Shown in pieces: positions 32,972 to 42,163 of a DNA stretch of 64,000 nt. A program made the position numbers and the translations under genes. Within the stretch, counting starts at the first letter, position 1. Each line of letters starts with the position of its first letter. The stretch spans positions 156,159 to 220,158 of the forward strand of contig NZ_JALGRF010000010.1 in NCBI RefSeq assembly GCF_022815725.1, given 5' to 3'. Source of the DNA: Streptomyces sp. APSN-46.1. Lineage in GTDB: Bacteria > Actinomycetota > Actinomycetes > Streptomycetales > Streptomycetaceae. The notes below the pieces were generated by a model, which was given only the letters and a program-made list of their open reading frames with translations, did not search any database and had not been told where the DNA came from.

Positions 32972-34608
32972 GCAACACCCTCCCGACCCTCCCCCTCGCG
33001 ACGACCCTCGCCGCCGGCGCCTCCGAGCACCGCCCGCTGATCATCACCCTGTTCGGGCTCTTCGTCGTCGCCACCCTCGTCATCACGGTCTGGGCCGGCC
33101 GCCAGACCAAGGACGCCGCCGACTTCTACGCGGGCGGCCGCCAGTTCACCGGCTTCCAGAACGGCCTCGCCATCTCCGGCGACTACATGTCCGCCGCGTC
33201 CTTCCTCGGCATCGCCGGAGCCATCGCCCTCTTCGGCTACGACGGCTTCCTCTACTCCGTCGGCTTCCTCGTGGCCTGGCTGGTGGCCCTGCTGCTCGTC
33301 GCCGAGCCGCTGCGCAACTCCGGCCGCTACACGATGGGCGACGTCCTCGCGTACCGGATGCGCCAGCGGCCCGTCCGGACCGCAGCGGGCACCTCCACCA
33401 TCGTGGTCTCGATCTTCTACCTGCTGGCCCAGATGGCCGGCGCCGGGGTGCTCGTCTCGCTGCTCCTCGGCATCACCAGCGACGGCGGCAAGGTGGCCAT
33501 CGTCGCCCTGGTCGGCGTCCTGATGATCGTCTACGTGACCATCGGCGGCATGAAGGGCACCACCTGGGTCCAGATGGTCAAGGCCGTCCTGCTCATCGCG
33601 GGCGCCCTGCTGATCACCTTCCTGGTGCTGCTGAAGTTCGACTTCAACATCTCCGACCTGCTGGGGAAGGCCGCCGAGAACAGCGGCCAGGGCGCCAAGT
33701 TCCTGGAGCCCGGTCTGAAGTACGGCAAGGACTCCACGACCAAGCTGGACTTCATCTCCCTCGGCCTCGCCCTGGTCCTGGGCACCGCCGGCCTGCCGCA
33801 CATCCTGATCCGCTTCTACACGGTGCCCACCGCGAAGGCCGCCCGTAAGTCCGTGAACTGGGCCATCGGCATCATCGGCGGCTTCTACCTGATGACGATC
33901 GCCCTCGGCTTCGGGGCCGCGGCCCTGCTCAAGCGGGCCGACATCATCGCCTCCAACAAGGCCGGCAACACCGCGGCCCCACTGCTGGCCCAGGCCGTCG
34001 GCGGCGGACCCGACTCCACCGGCGGCGCGATCCTGCTCGCCGTGATCTCCGCCGTAGCCTTCGCCACCATCCTCGCGGTCGTCGCGGGCCTCACCCTGGC
34101 CTCCTCGTCGTCCTTCGCGCACGACATCTACGTGAACGTGATCCGCAAGGGCCAGGCCACCGAGAAGGAGGAGGTCCGGGCCGCCCGCTGGTCCACCGTG
34201 GTCATCGGCGCCGTCGCCATCGGCCTCGGAGCCCTCGCCCGCGACCTCAACGTGGCCGGCCTCGTCGCCCTCGCCTTCGCGGTCGCCGCCTCCGCCAACC
34301 TGCCGACGATCCTCTACAGCCTCTTCTGGAAGCGCTTCACCACCCGGGGCGCGCTGTGGTCCATCTACGGCGGCCTGGTCTCCTCGGTCGTCCTGGTGCT
34401 CTTCTCCCCGGTCGTCTCCGGGAAGCCCACCTCGATGTTCAAGGACGCCGACTTCTACTGGTTCCCCCTGGAGAACCCCGGCATCATCTCCATCCCGCTC
34501 GGCTTCCTCCTCGGCTGGCTGGGAACCGTCCTGTCCAAGGAGAAGGCCGACCCCGACAAGTTCGCGGAACTGGAGGTCAGGTCGCTCACGGGAGTCGGCG
34601 CCCACTGA
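32968..34608 (+). CDS. actP: Cation/acetate symporter, solute:sodium symporter family
   Basis: A 546-residue transporter with about 13 helices. The SSS family marks are DFYAGGRQFTGFQNGLAISGDYMSAASFLG (~52-81), GMKGTTWVQMVKAVLL, and LGTAGLPHILIRFYTVP. It imports acetate and other short monocarboxylates. The length and DUF485 partner fit ActP. The ribosome site lies inside the upstream gene. It ends before a clear hairpin terminator. Confidence 0.94.
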   Translation: MSNTLPTLPLATTLAAGASEHRPLIITLFGLFVVATLVITVWAGRQTKDAADFYAGGRQFTGFQNGLAISGDYMSAASFLGIAGAIALFGYDGFLYSVGFLVAWLVALLLVAEPLRNSGRYTMGDVLAYRMRQRPVRTAAGTSTIVVSIFYLLAQMAGAGVLVSLLLGITSDGGKVAIVALVGVLMIVYVTIGGMKGTTWVQMVKAVLLIAGALLITFLVLLKFDFNISDLLGKAAENSGQGAKFLEPGLKYGKDSTTKLDFISLGLALVLGTAGLPHILIRFYTVPTAKAARKSVNWAIGIIGGFYLMTIALGFGAAALLKRADIIASNKAGNTAAPLLAQAVGGGPDSTGGAILLAVISAVAFATILAVVAGLTLASSSSFAHDIYVNVIRKGQATEKEEVRAARWSTVVIGAVAIGLGALARDLNVAGLVALAFAVAASANLPTILYSLFWKRFTTRGALWSIYGGLVSSVVLVLFSPVVSGKPTSMFKDADFYWFPLENPGIISIPLGFLLGWLGTVLSKEKADPDKFAELEVRSLTGVGAH

Positions 34609-34618
34609 CACCCAGCGT

Positions 34619-34648
34619 GGCCGCGTCGTACTTCTCTACGACGCGGCC
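34619..34648 (+). terminator. Hairpin terminator after actP
   Basis: GGCCGCGTCGTA (34619-34630) pairs perfectly with TACGACGCGGCC (34637-34648) across a CTTCTC loop. It starts 11 bases after the permease stop. Confidence 0.85.
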
Positions 34649-34775
34649 GCGTCACGTCTCGTTCATTCGGGCACCACTACATGTAACAACCGTCGCGTAG
34701 GCTCGAAACCAGCGCAGACGTCCACCTGATGCCCGCGTGAACCTCGATGGAACCGGACAGGGGAGGAGGCCCACA

Positions 34776-35765
34776 GTGCTTCTCGACACCTACGGCCGCG
34801 TGGCCACTGACCTGCGCGTCTCACTCACCGACCGGTGCAATCTGCGCTGTACGTACTGCATGCCCGAGGAGGGTCTGCAGTGGCTCGGAAAATCGGATCT
34901 GCTCAGTGACGACGAGATCGTCCGGCTGATCCGCATAGCGGTCACCCGGCTCGGCATCACCGACGTCCGCTTCACCGGCGGCGAGCCGCTGCTGCGCCCC
35001 GGCCTCGTCGGGATCGTCGAGCGGTGCGCGGCCCTGGAGCCCCGCCCGAAGATGTCGCTCACCACCAACGGCATCGGCCTCAAGCGCACCGCACAGGCGC
35101 TCAAGGCCGCCGGCCTGGACCGGGTGAACGTCTCCCTGGACACCCTGCGGCCCGAGGTCTTCAAGACCCTCACCCGCCGCGACCGCCACCACGACGTCAT
35201 CGACGGCATGGCCGCGGCCCGCGAGGCCGGCCTGACCCCCGTCAAGGTCAATGCCGTCCTGATGCCCGGCCTCAACGACGACGAGGCCCCCGACCTGCTC
35301 GCCTGGGCCGTGGAGAACGAGTACGAGCTCCGCTTCATCGAGCAGATGCCGCTCGACGCCCAGCACGGCTGGAAGCGCGACGGCATGATCACCGCCGGGG
35401 ACATCCTGGAATCCCTGCGCACCCGCTTCACGCTCACCGAGGAAGGCGCCGCCGAGCGCGGCTCCGCCCCCGCCGAGCGCTGGGTCGTCGACGGCGGCCC
35501 GGCCACCGTCGGCGTCATCGCCTCGGTCACCCGCCCGTTCTGCAGCGCCTGCGACCGCACCCGGCTCACCGCCGACGGGCAGGTCCGTACGTGCCTCTTC
35601 GCCACCGAGGAGTCGGACCTGCGCGGCGCCCTGCGCTCGGGCGCCCCGGACGAGGAGATCGCCCGGCTGTGGAAGGTCGCGATGTGGGGCAAGAAGGCCG
35701 GGTCCGGCCTCGACGAACCGTCCTTCACGCAGCCCGACCGCCCGATGTCGGCGATCGGCGGCTAG
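34776..35765 (+). CDS. moaA: GTP 3',8-cyclase MoaA
   Basis: A radical SAM enzyme that starts molybdenum cofactor synthesis by turning GTP into 3',8-cyclo-GTP. The 329-residue protein has the SAM cluster CNLRCTYC, TGGEPLLRPG, and a C-terminal cluster CSACDRTRLTADGQVRTC. It ends in the catalytic Gly-Gly. I chose GTG 34776 because GGAGGAGG lies just upstream; GTG 34737 is in frame. No other moa gene is next to it, so it acts with unlinked genes. Confidence 0.95.
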   Translation: MLLDTYGRVATDLRVSLTDRCNLRCTYCMPEEGLQWLGKSDLLSDDEIVRLIRIAVTRLGITDVRFTGGEPLLRPGLVGIVERCAALEPRPKMSLTTNGIGLKRTAQALKAAGLDRVNVSLDTLRPEVFKTLTRRDRHHDVIDGMAAAREAGLTPVKVNAVLMPGLNDDEAPDLLAWAVENEYELRFIEQMPLDAQHGWKRDGMITAGDILESLRTRFTLTEEGAAERGSAPAERWVVDGGPATVGVIASVTRPFCSACDRTRLTADGQVRTCLFATEESDLRGALRSGAPDEEIARLWKVAMWGKKAGSGLDEPSFTQPDRPMSAIGG

Positions 35766-35804
35766 CTGTATGCGGCCGGCCGGCCGTATGGAGGGCTCGG
35801 ACGG

Positions 35805-36068
35805 CTACGGCCGCTCCGAGCCCTCCGGCTGTACCCACTGGTCGAGCTCCACGACGTCCTTGAGGAAGCCGCGCACCCCCAGGAACTGGGAGAGGTGCTC
35901 GCGGTGCTCCTCGCACGCCAGCCAGGTCTTGCGCCGCTCCGGCGTGTGCAGCTTCGGGTTGTTCCACGCCAGGACCCAGACCGCCGTGTCACGGCAGCCC
36001 TTGGCGGAGCAGGTGGGAGCGGCGTCGGGGCTCTCGGAGGCGTTCGCATCCGTATCAGGGGAGTTCAC
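35805..36068 (-). CDS. Small conserved Cys/His protein of unknown function
   Basis: An 87-residue protein with CSAKGCRDTAVWVLAWNN, then LHTPERRKTWLACEEHREHL and FLGVRGFLKDVVEL. The CxxxxC and CxxH pattern suggests a zinc site. Homologues are sometimes named acetone carboxylase, from memory, but the size and sequence give no support for that. GTG 36068 is the likely start; ATG 36110 is in frame. It is convergent with moaA. Confidence 0.8.
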   Translation of the reverse strand: MNSPDTDANASESPDAAPTCSAKGCRDTAVWVLAWNNPKLHTPERRKTWLACEEHREHLSQFLGVRGFLKDVVELDQWVQPEGSERP

Positions 36069-36206
36069 AGCCTCAACCCTACAAACGGAAGGGCGACGCC
36101 GAGCAGCCACGGGGGGAGCTGCCCGGCGTCGGTCCGTCGCTCCGACGGGGGATGCGGAGCGCGTAGGCAGTATGTCACGCAGGACCCGGTGCGGTGCACC
36201 GGAACT

Positions 36207-36539
36207 TCATGATTGATCTGAGCTTTTCTTGAGGTTTCCCGCGCCCAGCGCCGGACGCACCGGCGCGGGCATGAAATGGGAGGGCAGCGAGGGCGTCGAC
36301 TCGCGGCCCGCGTTGGCGATGACCACGGCCACGTAGGGCAGCAGCGCGCCCGCGACGAGCGTCACGATCGCCACATGGCGTTCCACGTTCCACAGGAGCA
36401 CCGTGGCGATGACCGACAGGGTCCGGATCCCCATCGAGATCACGTACCGGCGCTGCCGCCCGCGCACGTCCTCCGCGAGACCCATCCGCGCCCCGGTGAT
36501 CCGGAAGACCTCGGCCCCGTTCCGCTTCGTCCGCTGCAC
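36207..36539 (-). CDS. DUF3099 family membrane protein
   Basis: A 110-residue protein. The N-terminal motif VFRITGARMGLAEDVRGRQRRYVISMGIR (by edges, residues ~9-37) leads into two helices (about 34-52 and 56-76). The tail is Pro/Ser-rich. The family is common in actinobacteria and has no known function. GTG 36539 is chosen because the conserved part begins right after it; the frame extends upstream without family support. Confidence 0.8.
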   Translation of the reverse strand: MQRTKRNGAEVFRITGARMGLAEDVRGRQRRYVISMGIRTLSVIATVLLWNVERHVAIVTLVAGALLPYVAVVIANAGRESTPSLPSHFMPAPVRPALGAGNLKKSSDQS

Positions 36540-36715
36540 GCTCCACCACCCGATTCGTCTGCCGGACACTCCCCGGCCCGGACGCATCCACCGTACGCCG
36601 CCTCCCCGGAGGGCAGGAGAGGGGGTGTCGCCCGAATGGCCGCCCGACATGCGCGGTGGACCGGCCGGCCCGAGACTGAGCGCACTGCGCACAACGCGCC
36701 ACGAGGAGGCTCGAC

Positions 36716-36994
36716 ATGCAATGGTTGTGGGCGATCATCGTCGGTTTCGTGCTGGGCCTCATAGCCCGGGCCGTCCTGCCCGGCAAGCAGCACCAGCCCC
36801 TCTGGCTCACCACGCTCTTCGGCATCGTTGGCGCCCTCCTCGGCAACGCCGTCTCGGGGTGGATCGGCGTGGAGGACACCAGGGGTATCGACTGGATCCG
36901 GCATCTGCTGCAGCTCGCCGGAGCCGTCCTGATCGTCGGACTGGGCGACATGGCGTACAAGGCCGTCAGAGGGAACAAGAGCCGGACGGCATAG
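36716..36994 (+). CDS. GlsB/YeaQ/YmgE family stress membrane protein
   Basis: A 92-residue protein with three helices and Gly-rich turns: GFVLGLIARAVLPGKQHQ, TTLFGIVGALLGNAVSGWIG, and a C-terminal LLQLAGAVLIVGLGDMAYK. Members were once called transglycosylase-associated; they respond to envelope stress. ATG 36716 has GAGGAGG upstream. Its stop lies seven bases from the convergent tyrS stop. Confidence 0.9.
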   Translation: MQWLWAIIVGFVLGLIARAVLPGKQHQPLWLTTLFGIVGALLGNAVSGWIGVEDTRGIDWIRHLLQLAGAVLIVGLGDMAYKAVRGNKSRTA

Positions 36995-37000
36995 CCGGCC

Positions 37001-38266
37001 TCAGCCCGTGACCTCGACCGCCGCCAGGTTCTTCTTGCCGCGGCGCAGCACCAGCCAGCGCCCGTGCAGCAGGTCCTCCTTGGCGGGTACCGCGTCCTCG
37101 GCGGTGACCTTCACGTTGTTCACGTAGGCACCGCCCTCCTTCACGGTCCGGCGGCCGGCCGACTTGCTGGGGACCAGCCCCGTCTCCGCGAGCAGGTCCA
37201 CGACCAGGCCCGGCTCGGCGACCCGCGCGTGCGGCAGCTCCGACAGGGCCGCGGCGAGCGTGGCCTCGTCCAGCTCCGCCAGGTCGCCCTGGCCGAACAG
37301 CGCCTTCGACGCGGCGATCACGGCGGCGCACTGGTCGGCGCCGTGCACCAGCGTGGTCAGCTCCTCGGCGAGCGCGCGCTGGGCGGCACGCGCCTGCGGT
37401 CGCTCGGCGGTCTGCGCCTCCAGCTCCTCCAGCTCCTCACGGGACTTGAAGGAGAGGATCCGCATGTAGGTGGAGATGTCCCGGTCGTCCACGTTCAGCC
37501 AGAACTGGTAGAACGCGTACGGGGTGGTCATCTCCGGGTCGAGCCAGACGGCGCCGCTCTCGGACTTGCCGAACTTGGTGCCGTCCGCCTTGACCATCAG
37601 CGGCGTCGCCATGGCGTGGACGTTCGCGTGCGGCTCCAGGCGGTGGATCAGGTCGAGACCGGCCGTCAGGTTGCCCCACTGGTCGGACCCGCCCTGCTGC
37701 AGGGTGCAGCCGTAGCGACGGTAGAGCTCAAGGAAGTCCATGCCCTGGAGCAGCTGGTAGCTGAACTCCGTGTAGCTGATGCCCTGGTCGGACTCCAGCC
37801 GGCGGGCGACGGAGTCCTTCGTCAGCATCTTGTTGACGCGGAAGTGCTTGCCGATGTCCCGCAGGAACTCGATGGCGGTCAGGCCCGCCGTCCAGTCCAG
37901 GTTGTTCACCATGACCGCGGCGTTCTCACCCTCGAAGGACAGGAACGGCTCGATCTGCGCCCGCAGCCGGTTCACCCAGTTCGCGACCGTCTCCGGATCG
38001 TTCAGGGTGCGCTCGGCCGTGGGCCGCGGGTCACCGATCTGACCCGTGGCCCCGCCGACGAGTGCCAGCGGCCGGTGCCCGGCGAGCTGGAGCCGCCGCA
38101 CGGTGAGCACCTGCACCAGGTGCCCCACGTGCAGGGAGGCGGCGGTCGGGTCGAAGCCGCAATAGAACGTGACAGGACCGTCCGCGAACGCCTTGCGCAG
38201 CGCTTCTTCGTCGGTGGACAGGGCGAAGAGCCCACGCCACTTCAGTTCGTCGACGATGTCCGTCAC
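37001..38266 (-). CDS. tyrS: Tyrosyl-tRNA synthetase
   Basis: A class I synthetase of 421 residues. The HIGH-type motif is HVGH (~46-49) and the KMSKS-type motif is KFGKS (~230). YCGFDPTAASLHVGHLV and GGATGQIGDP are typical TyrRS marks. An S4 RNA-binding domain forms the last ~70 residues (AGRRTVKEGGAYVNNVKV). ATG 38266 begins MTDIVDELKWRGL, the usual N-terminus. It is essential for translation. It is downstream of the pmbA-tldD pair but separated by about 70 bases. Confidence 0.97.
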   Translation of the reverse strand: MTDIVDELKWRGLFALSTDEEALRKAFADGPVTFYCGFDPTAASLHVGHLVQVLTVRRLQLAGHRPLALVGGATGQIGDPRPTAERTLNDPETVANWVNRLRAQIEPFLSFEGENAAVMVNNLDWTAGLTAIEFLRDIGKHFRVNKMLTKDSVARRLESDQGISYTEFSYQLLQGMDFLELYRRYGCTLQQGGSDQWGNLTAGLDLIHRLEPHANVHAMATPLMVKADGTKFGKSESGAVWLDPEMTTPYAFYQFWLNVDDRDISTYMRILSFKSREELEELEAQTAERPQARAAQRALAEELTTLVHGADQCAAVIAASKALFGQGDLAELDEATLAAALSELPHARVAEPGLVVDLLAETGLVPSKSAGRRTVKEGGAYVNNVKVTAEDAVPAKEDLLHGRWLVLRRGKKNLAAVEVTG

Positions 38267-38335
38267 GGTCTCTCGACTCCTTCGAATCCTTCGAATGATG
38301 GAATTGCGTCACTCAGGTGACTCAGTCTAGGTGGG

Positions 38336-39730
38336 TCAGACGCCCTTGCTGACCGAGCTCATGTTGAAGTCCGGGATGCGCAGAGCGGGCATCGCGGCCC
38401 GGGTGAACCAGTCGCTCCACTCGCGCGGCAGGGTCTTCTCGGTCCGGCCGGCCTCGGAGGCCCGCGAGAGCAGGTCCACCGGCGACTCGTTGAACCGGAA
38501 GTTGTTGACCTCGCCTACGACCTGCCCGTTCTCCACCAGGTAGACGCCGTCCCGGGTCAGGCCCGTGAGCAGCAGGGTGGCCGGATCCACCTCGCGGATG
38601 TACCAGAGGCAGGTCAGCAGCAGACCCCTCTCGGTGGCGGCCACCATCTCCTCCAGGGACTTCTCGCCGCCCCCGTCCAGGATCAGGTTCCCGAAGCCGG
38701 GGGCGAGCGGCATCCCCGTCATGCCCGCCGTGTGCCGGGTCGTGAGCAGACGGGCCAGCTCGCCGTCCCGGATCCAGTCGGTCGCCGGGACCGGCAGGCC
38801 GTTGTCGAACACCGAGGCGTCGTCGCTGGAGCTGTGCGCGATCACGAACGGCGCGGTCTCCAGGCCCGGCGCGTTCGGGTCGCTGCGCAGGGTGAGCGGC
38901 AACTGGGACAGCTTCTCCCCGAGCCGGGTGCCGCCGCCGGGCTTGGAGAAGACCGTCCGGCCCTCCACGGCGTCCCGGGCGACCGCCGACCACATCTGGT
39001 AGATCACCAGGTCGGCTACCGCCGTCGGCGGCAGCAGCGTCTCGTACCGCCCGGCGGGCAGCTCGATCTTCCGCTCGGCCCAGCCCAGGCGTACGGCGAG
39101 CTCCGCGTCCAGGACCGTCGGGTCCACGTCCTTGAAGTCCCGGGTCGAGCGGCCGGCCCAGGCCGAGCGCTGCCGGTCCGGTGACTTGGCGTTGAGCTCC
39201 AGCGTGCCGTTGGGCTGGTCGTGGCGCAGCCGCAGCCCCGTCGAGGTGCCGACGTACGTGGAGACCAGCTCGTGGTTGGCGAAGCCGTACAGCTCCCGCC
39301 CGCCGGCGCGGGCCCGGGCGAAGGCCTCGCCGAGCGCCGGGGCGAAGTCCGTGAACACCGCCGAGGAGGTCTCGGCCGGGGCGTCGGTGAAGTCCGGTGA
39401 GGCCGGGGTGCCCTTCACCAGCGGCTGGGCGTCCTCCGCCGGGGCGGCCCCGCGCGCGGCCGCCTCGGCGGCCCGTACCAGCGGCTCCAGGTCGTCGGCG
39501 GTGACGGCGGAGCGCGACACGACCCCCGAGGCCGTGCCCTCCTTGCCGTCGACCGTCGCGATGACGGTCAGGGTCCGGCCGCGGGTGACGCCGTTCGTGG
39601 TGAGCGCGTTGCCCGCCCAGCGCAGGTTGGCGGTGGACTCCTCGTCGGCGATGACGACGCAGCCGTCGGCGGTGGACAGCTCCAGCGCGCGCTCGACGAT
39701 CTCGTGCGGCTTCATTCGGCTCATCGACAT
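38336..39730 (-). CDS. pmbA: Metalloprotease-associated subunit PmbA/TldE
   Basis: A 464-residue TldD/TldE family protein. It lacks the HExxxH metal motif, as expected of the TldE partner. The first half contains RWAGNALTTNGVTRGRTLTVIA, and the C-terminal half FNESPVDLLSRASEAGRTEK is a family end. With TldD it makes a heterodimeric protease acting on unfolded or modified peptides. Its ATG at 39730 shares a base with the tldD stop (TGATG), so the two are made together. Confidence 0.93.
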   Translation of the reverse strand: MSMSRMKPHEIVERALELSTADGCVVIADEESTANLRWAGNALTTNGVTRGRTLTVIATVDGKEGTASGVVSRSAVTADDLEPLVRAAEAAARGAAPAEDAQPLVKGTPASPDFTDAPAETSSAVFTDFAPALGEAFARARAGGRELYGFANHELVSTYVGTSTGLRLRHDQPNGTLELNAKSPDRQRSAWAGRSTRDFKDVDPTVLDAELAVRLGWAERKIELPAGRYETLLPPTAVADLVIYQMWSAVARDAVEGRTVFSKPGGGTRLGEKLSQLPLTLRSDPNAPGLETAPFVIAHSSSDDASVFDNGLPVPATDWIRDGELARLLTTRHTAGMTGMPLAPGFGNLILDGGGEKSLEEMVAATERGLLLTCLWYIREVDPATLLLTGLTRDGVYLVENGQVVGEVNNFRFNESPVDLLSRASEAGRTEKTLPREWSDWFTRAAMPALRIPDFNMSSVSKGV

Positions 39731-41253
39731 CAGCGTCCGCCCTCCTGGGTGGTGTTGAGAATGTTCACGTCGCGGAACAGCGCGGACGGGCAGCCGTGCG
39801 AGACCGAGGCGACCTGCCCCGGCTGGGCCTTGCCGCAGTTGAAGGCGCCGCCGAGCACGTAGGTCTGCGGGCCGCCGAGCTTCTCCATCGAGCCCCAGAA
39901 CTCGGTGGTCGTGGCCTGGTACGCGACATCGCGCAGCTGCCCGGCCAGCTTGCCGTTCTCGATCCGGAAGAACCGCTGCCCGGTGAACTGGAAGTTGTAG
40001 CGCTGCATGTCGATCGACCAGGAGCGGTCGCCGACCACGTAGATCCCGCGCTCCACCCCGCCGATCAGGTCCTCGGTGGACAGCCCGCCCGGATCCGGCT
40101 GGAGCGAGACGTTCGCCATCCGCTGCACCGGGACGTGCCCGGGGGAGTCGGCGTAGGCGCAGCCGTTGGAGCGCCCGAGGCCGGTCAGCTTCGCGATCCG
40201 CCGGTCCAGCTGGTAGCCGGTCAGGGTGCCGTCCTTGACCAGGTCCCAGCTCTGGGCCTCGACGCCCTCGTCGTCGTACCCGATGGTGGCCAGGCCGTGC
40301 TCGGCGGTGCGGTCACCCGTCACGTTCATGATCGAGGAGCCGTACTTGAGCTTGCCCAGCTGGTCGAAGGTGGCGAAGGAGGTCCCGGCGTACGCCGCCT
40401 CGTAGCCCAGGGCCCGGTCGAGCTCGGTGGCGTGGCCGATGGACTCGTGGATGGTGAGCCACAGGTTGGACGGGTCCACGACCAGGTCGTAGCGACCGGC
40501 CTCGACGCTCGGCGCCCGCATCTTCTCGGCGAGCAGGCCGGGGATCCGCTCCAGCTCGGCGTCCCAGTCCCAGCCGGTGCCGGTCAGGTACTCCCAGCCG
40601 CGGCCGGCCGGCGGGGCGATGGTGCGCATCGAGTCGAACTCGCCGGTGGTGCCGTTCACGGCCACGGCGGTGAGCTGTGGGTGGATCCGCACCCGCTGCT
40701 GCGTGGTCATGGTGCCCGCGGTGTCGGCGTAGAACTTGTTCTCGTGGACGGCGAGCAGCGAGGCGTCCACGTGCGCCACCCCCTCGGCCGCCAGCAGGCG
40801 GGAGCTCCAGTCGGCGAGCAGCGCCGCCTTCTCCGCGTCCGGAACCTCGAACGGGTTCACGTCGTAGGAGGAGATCCAGGTCTTGTCGGCGTGCACCGGC
40901 TCGTCGGCGAGCTCCACGCGCTCGGCCGAGCCTGCCGCCTTGATCACCTGGGCGGAGAGCTTCGCCATGGCCACGGCCTGCGAGGCCACCTTGGCGGCGC
41001 CGTCCATGGTGAGGTCCACGCCGGAGGCGAATCCCCAGCTGCCCGCGTGAACCACCCGGACCGCGTAACCGAGGTCGGTGGTGTCGGACCCGCCGGAAGG
41101 CTTGGCGTCGCGCAGCCGCCAGGAGGCGCTGCGGATACGCTCCAGCCGGAAGTCGGCATGGTCGGCGCCCAGCGCGCGGGCCCGGGCGAGCGCCGCGTCG
41201 GCGAGCGCCCGCAAGGGCAGCGCGGTGAAGGCCGCGTCGATGGAATGGGGCAC
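39730..41253 (-). CDS. tldD: Metalloprotease TldD
   Basis: A 507-residue zinc protease subunit. HESIGH at 269-274 supplies the metal-binding histidines and catalytic Glu; the late Cys in VSHGCPSALFRD is a further conserved spot. SNGCAYADSPGHVPVQRMANVSLQPD is a family block. GTG 41253 has GGAGG six bases upstream. It heads the tldD-pmbA operon and diverges from fabG. Confidence 0.94.
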   Translation of the reverse strand: MPHSIDAAFTALPLRALADAALARARALGADHADFRLERIRSASWRLRDAKPSGGSDTTDLGYAVRVVHAGSWGFASGVDLTMDGAAKVASQAVAMAKLSAQVIKAAGSAERVELADEPVHADKTWISSYDVNPFEVPDAEKAALLADWSSRLLAAEGVAHVDASLLAVHENKFYADTAGTMTTQQRVRIHPQLTAVAVNGTTGEFDSMRTIAPPAGRGWEYLTGTGWDWDAELERIPGLLAEKMRAPSVEAGRYDLVVDPSNLWLTIHESIGHATELDRALGYEAAYAGTSFATFDQLGKLKYGSSIMNVTGDRTAEHGLATIGYDDEGVEAQSWDLVKDGTLTGYQLDRRIAKLTGLGRSNGCAYADSPGHVPVQRMANVSLQPDPGGLSTEDLIGGVERGIYVVGDRSWSIDMQRYNFQFTGQRFFRIENGKLAGQLRDVAYQATTTEFWGSMEKLGGPQTYVLGGAFNCGKAQPGQVASVSHGCPSALFRDVNILNTTQEGGR

Positions 41254-41375
41254 GGAAGTCCTCCCGGGGTCGGGGCCGGTCGCCCCGATCATGTCGCGCT
41301 CAGGGCCCGTGTGCCTACATCTTTCTGTAGGGACTCGACAGAGCCCGTCGCAAGGCCCTGTCGGAGCCGGATTCT

Positions 41376-41403
41376 TTGTACAGCCGATCCGGCCTATAGG
41401 TTT
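41376..41403 (+). promoter_or_regulatory. Putative fabG-fabI promoter
   Basis: TTGTAC (41376-41381) and TAGGTT (41398-41403) are 16 bases apart, in the only relatively AT-rich stretch of the 185-base tldD-fabG gap. A CCGGAT/ATCCGG inverted repeat (41368-41392) overlaps the -35 and could be a regulator site. Confidence 0.4.
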
Positions 41404-41438
41404 TCGGTACTCATACCGCCAAGCGAAAGGGTGATCTG

Positions 41439-42158
41439 TTGAGCCGCTCGGTTCTCGTCACCGGAGGAAACCGGGGCATCGGCCTCGCCATCGCCCGTGC
41501 CTTCGCGGAGGCCGGAGACAAGGTCGCGATCACGTACCGGTCCGGCGAGCCGCCGCAGGAGCTCATCGACCGGGGTGTCCTGGCCGTCCGCTGCGACATC
41601 ACCGACTCCGACCAGGTGGAGCAGGCCTACAAGGAGATCGAGGACAAGCACGGCGCGGTCGAGGTGCTGGTGGCCAACGCCGGCATCACCAAGGACACGC
41701 TGCTGATGCGCATGTCCGAGGAGGACTTCGCGTCGGTCGTCGACACCAACCTCACCGGCACCTTCCGGGTGGTCAAGCGCGCGAACCGCGGCATGCTCCG
41801 CGCCAAGAAGGGCCGCGTCGTCCTGATCTCCTCGGTCGTGGGACTGCTGGGCGCCGCCGGGCAGTCCAACTACGCCGCCTCCAAGGCGGCGCTGATCGGC
41901 TTCGCCCGCTCGCTGGCCCGTGAGCTCGGCTCCCGCAACATCACCTTCAACGTGGTCTCTCCGGGCTTCGTGGACACCGACATGACGAAGGTGCTCACCG
42001 ACGAGCAGCGCGCGGCGATCGTGGGCCAGGTGCCGCTCGCCCGCTACGCGCAGCCCGAGGAGATCGCGGCAGCCGTGAGCTTCCTGGCGTCCGACGACGC
42101 CGCGTACATCACCGGAGCCGTCATTCCCGTTGACGGCGGATTGGGCATGGGTCACTGA
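41439..42158 (+). CDS. fabG: 3-oxoacyl-ACP reductase FabG
   Basis: A 239-residue classical SDR of fatty acid synthesis. It reduces 3-oxoacyl-ACP with NADPH. TGGNRGIG (~8-15), NAGI (~84), SSVVG with the catalytic Ser, and YAASK are all present, and it ends in IPVDGGLGMGH. The TTG start at 41439 follows GAAAGGGTGA. The next gene is fabI, six bases on, matching the actinobacterial fabG1-inhA arrangement. Confidence 0.95.
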   Translation: MSRSVLVTGGNRGIGLAIARAFAEAGDKVAITYRSGEPPQELIDRGVLAVRCDITDSDQVEQAYKEIEDKHGAVEVLVANAGITKDTLLMRMSEEDFASVVDTNLTGTFRVVKRANRGMLRAKKGRVVLISSVVGLLGAAGQSNYAASKAALIGFARSLARELGSRNITFNVVSPGFVDTDMTKVLTDEQRAAIVGQVPLARYAQPEEIAAAVSFLASDDAAYITGAVIPVDGGLGMGH

Positions 42159-42163
42159 TCACC

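Noticed and set aside
35805..36068. Acetone carboxylase
   Set aside because: The product is 87 residues with a possible zinc site; the real enzyme has large subunits. The name looks like a database carry-over.
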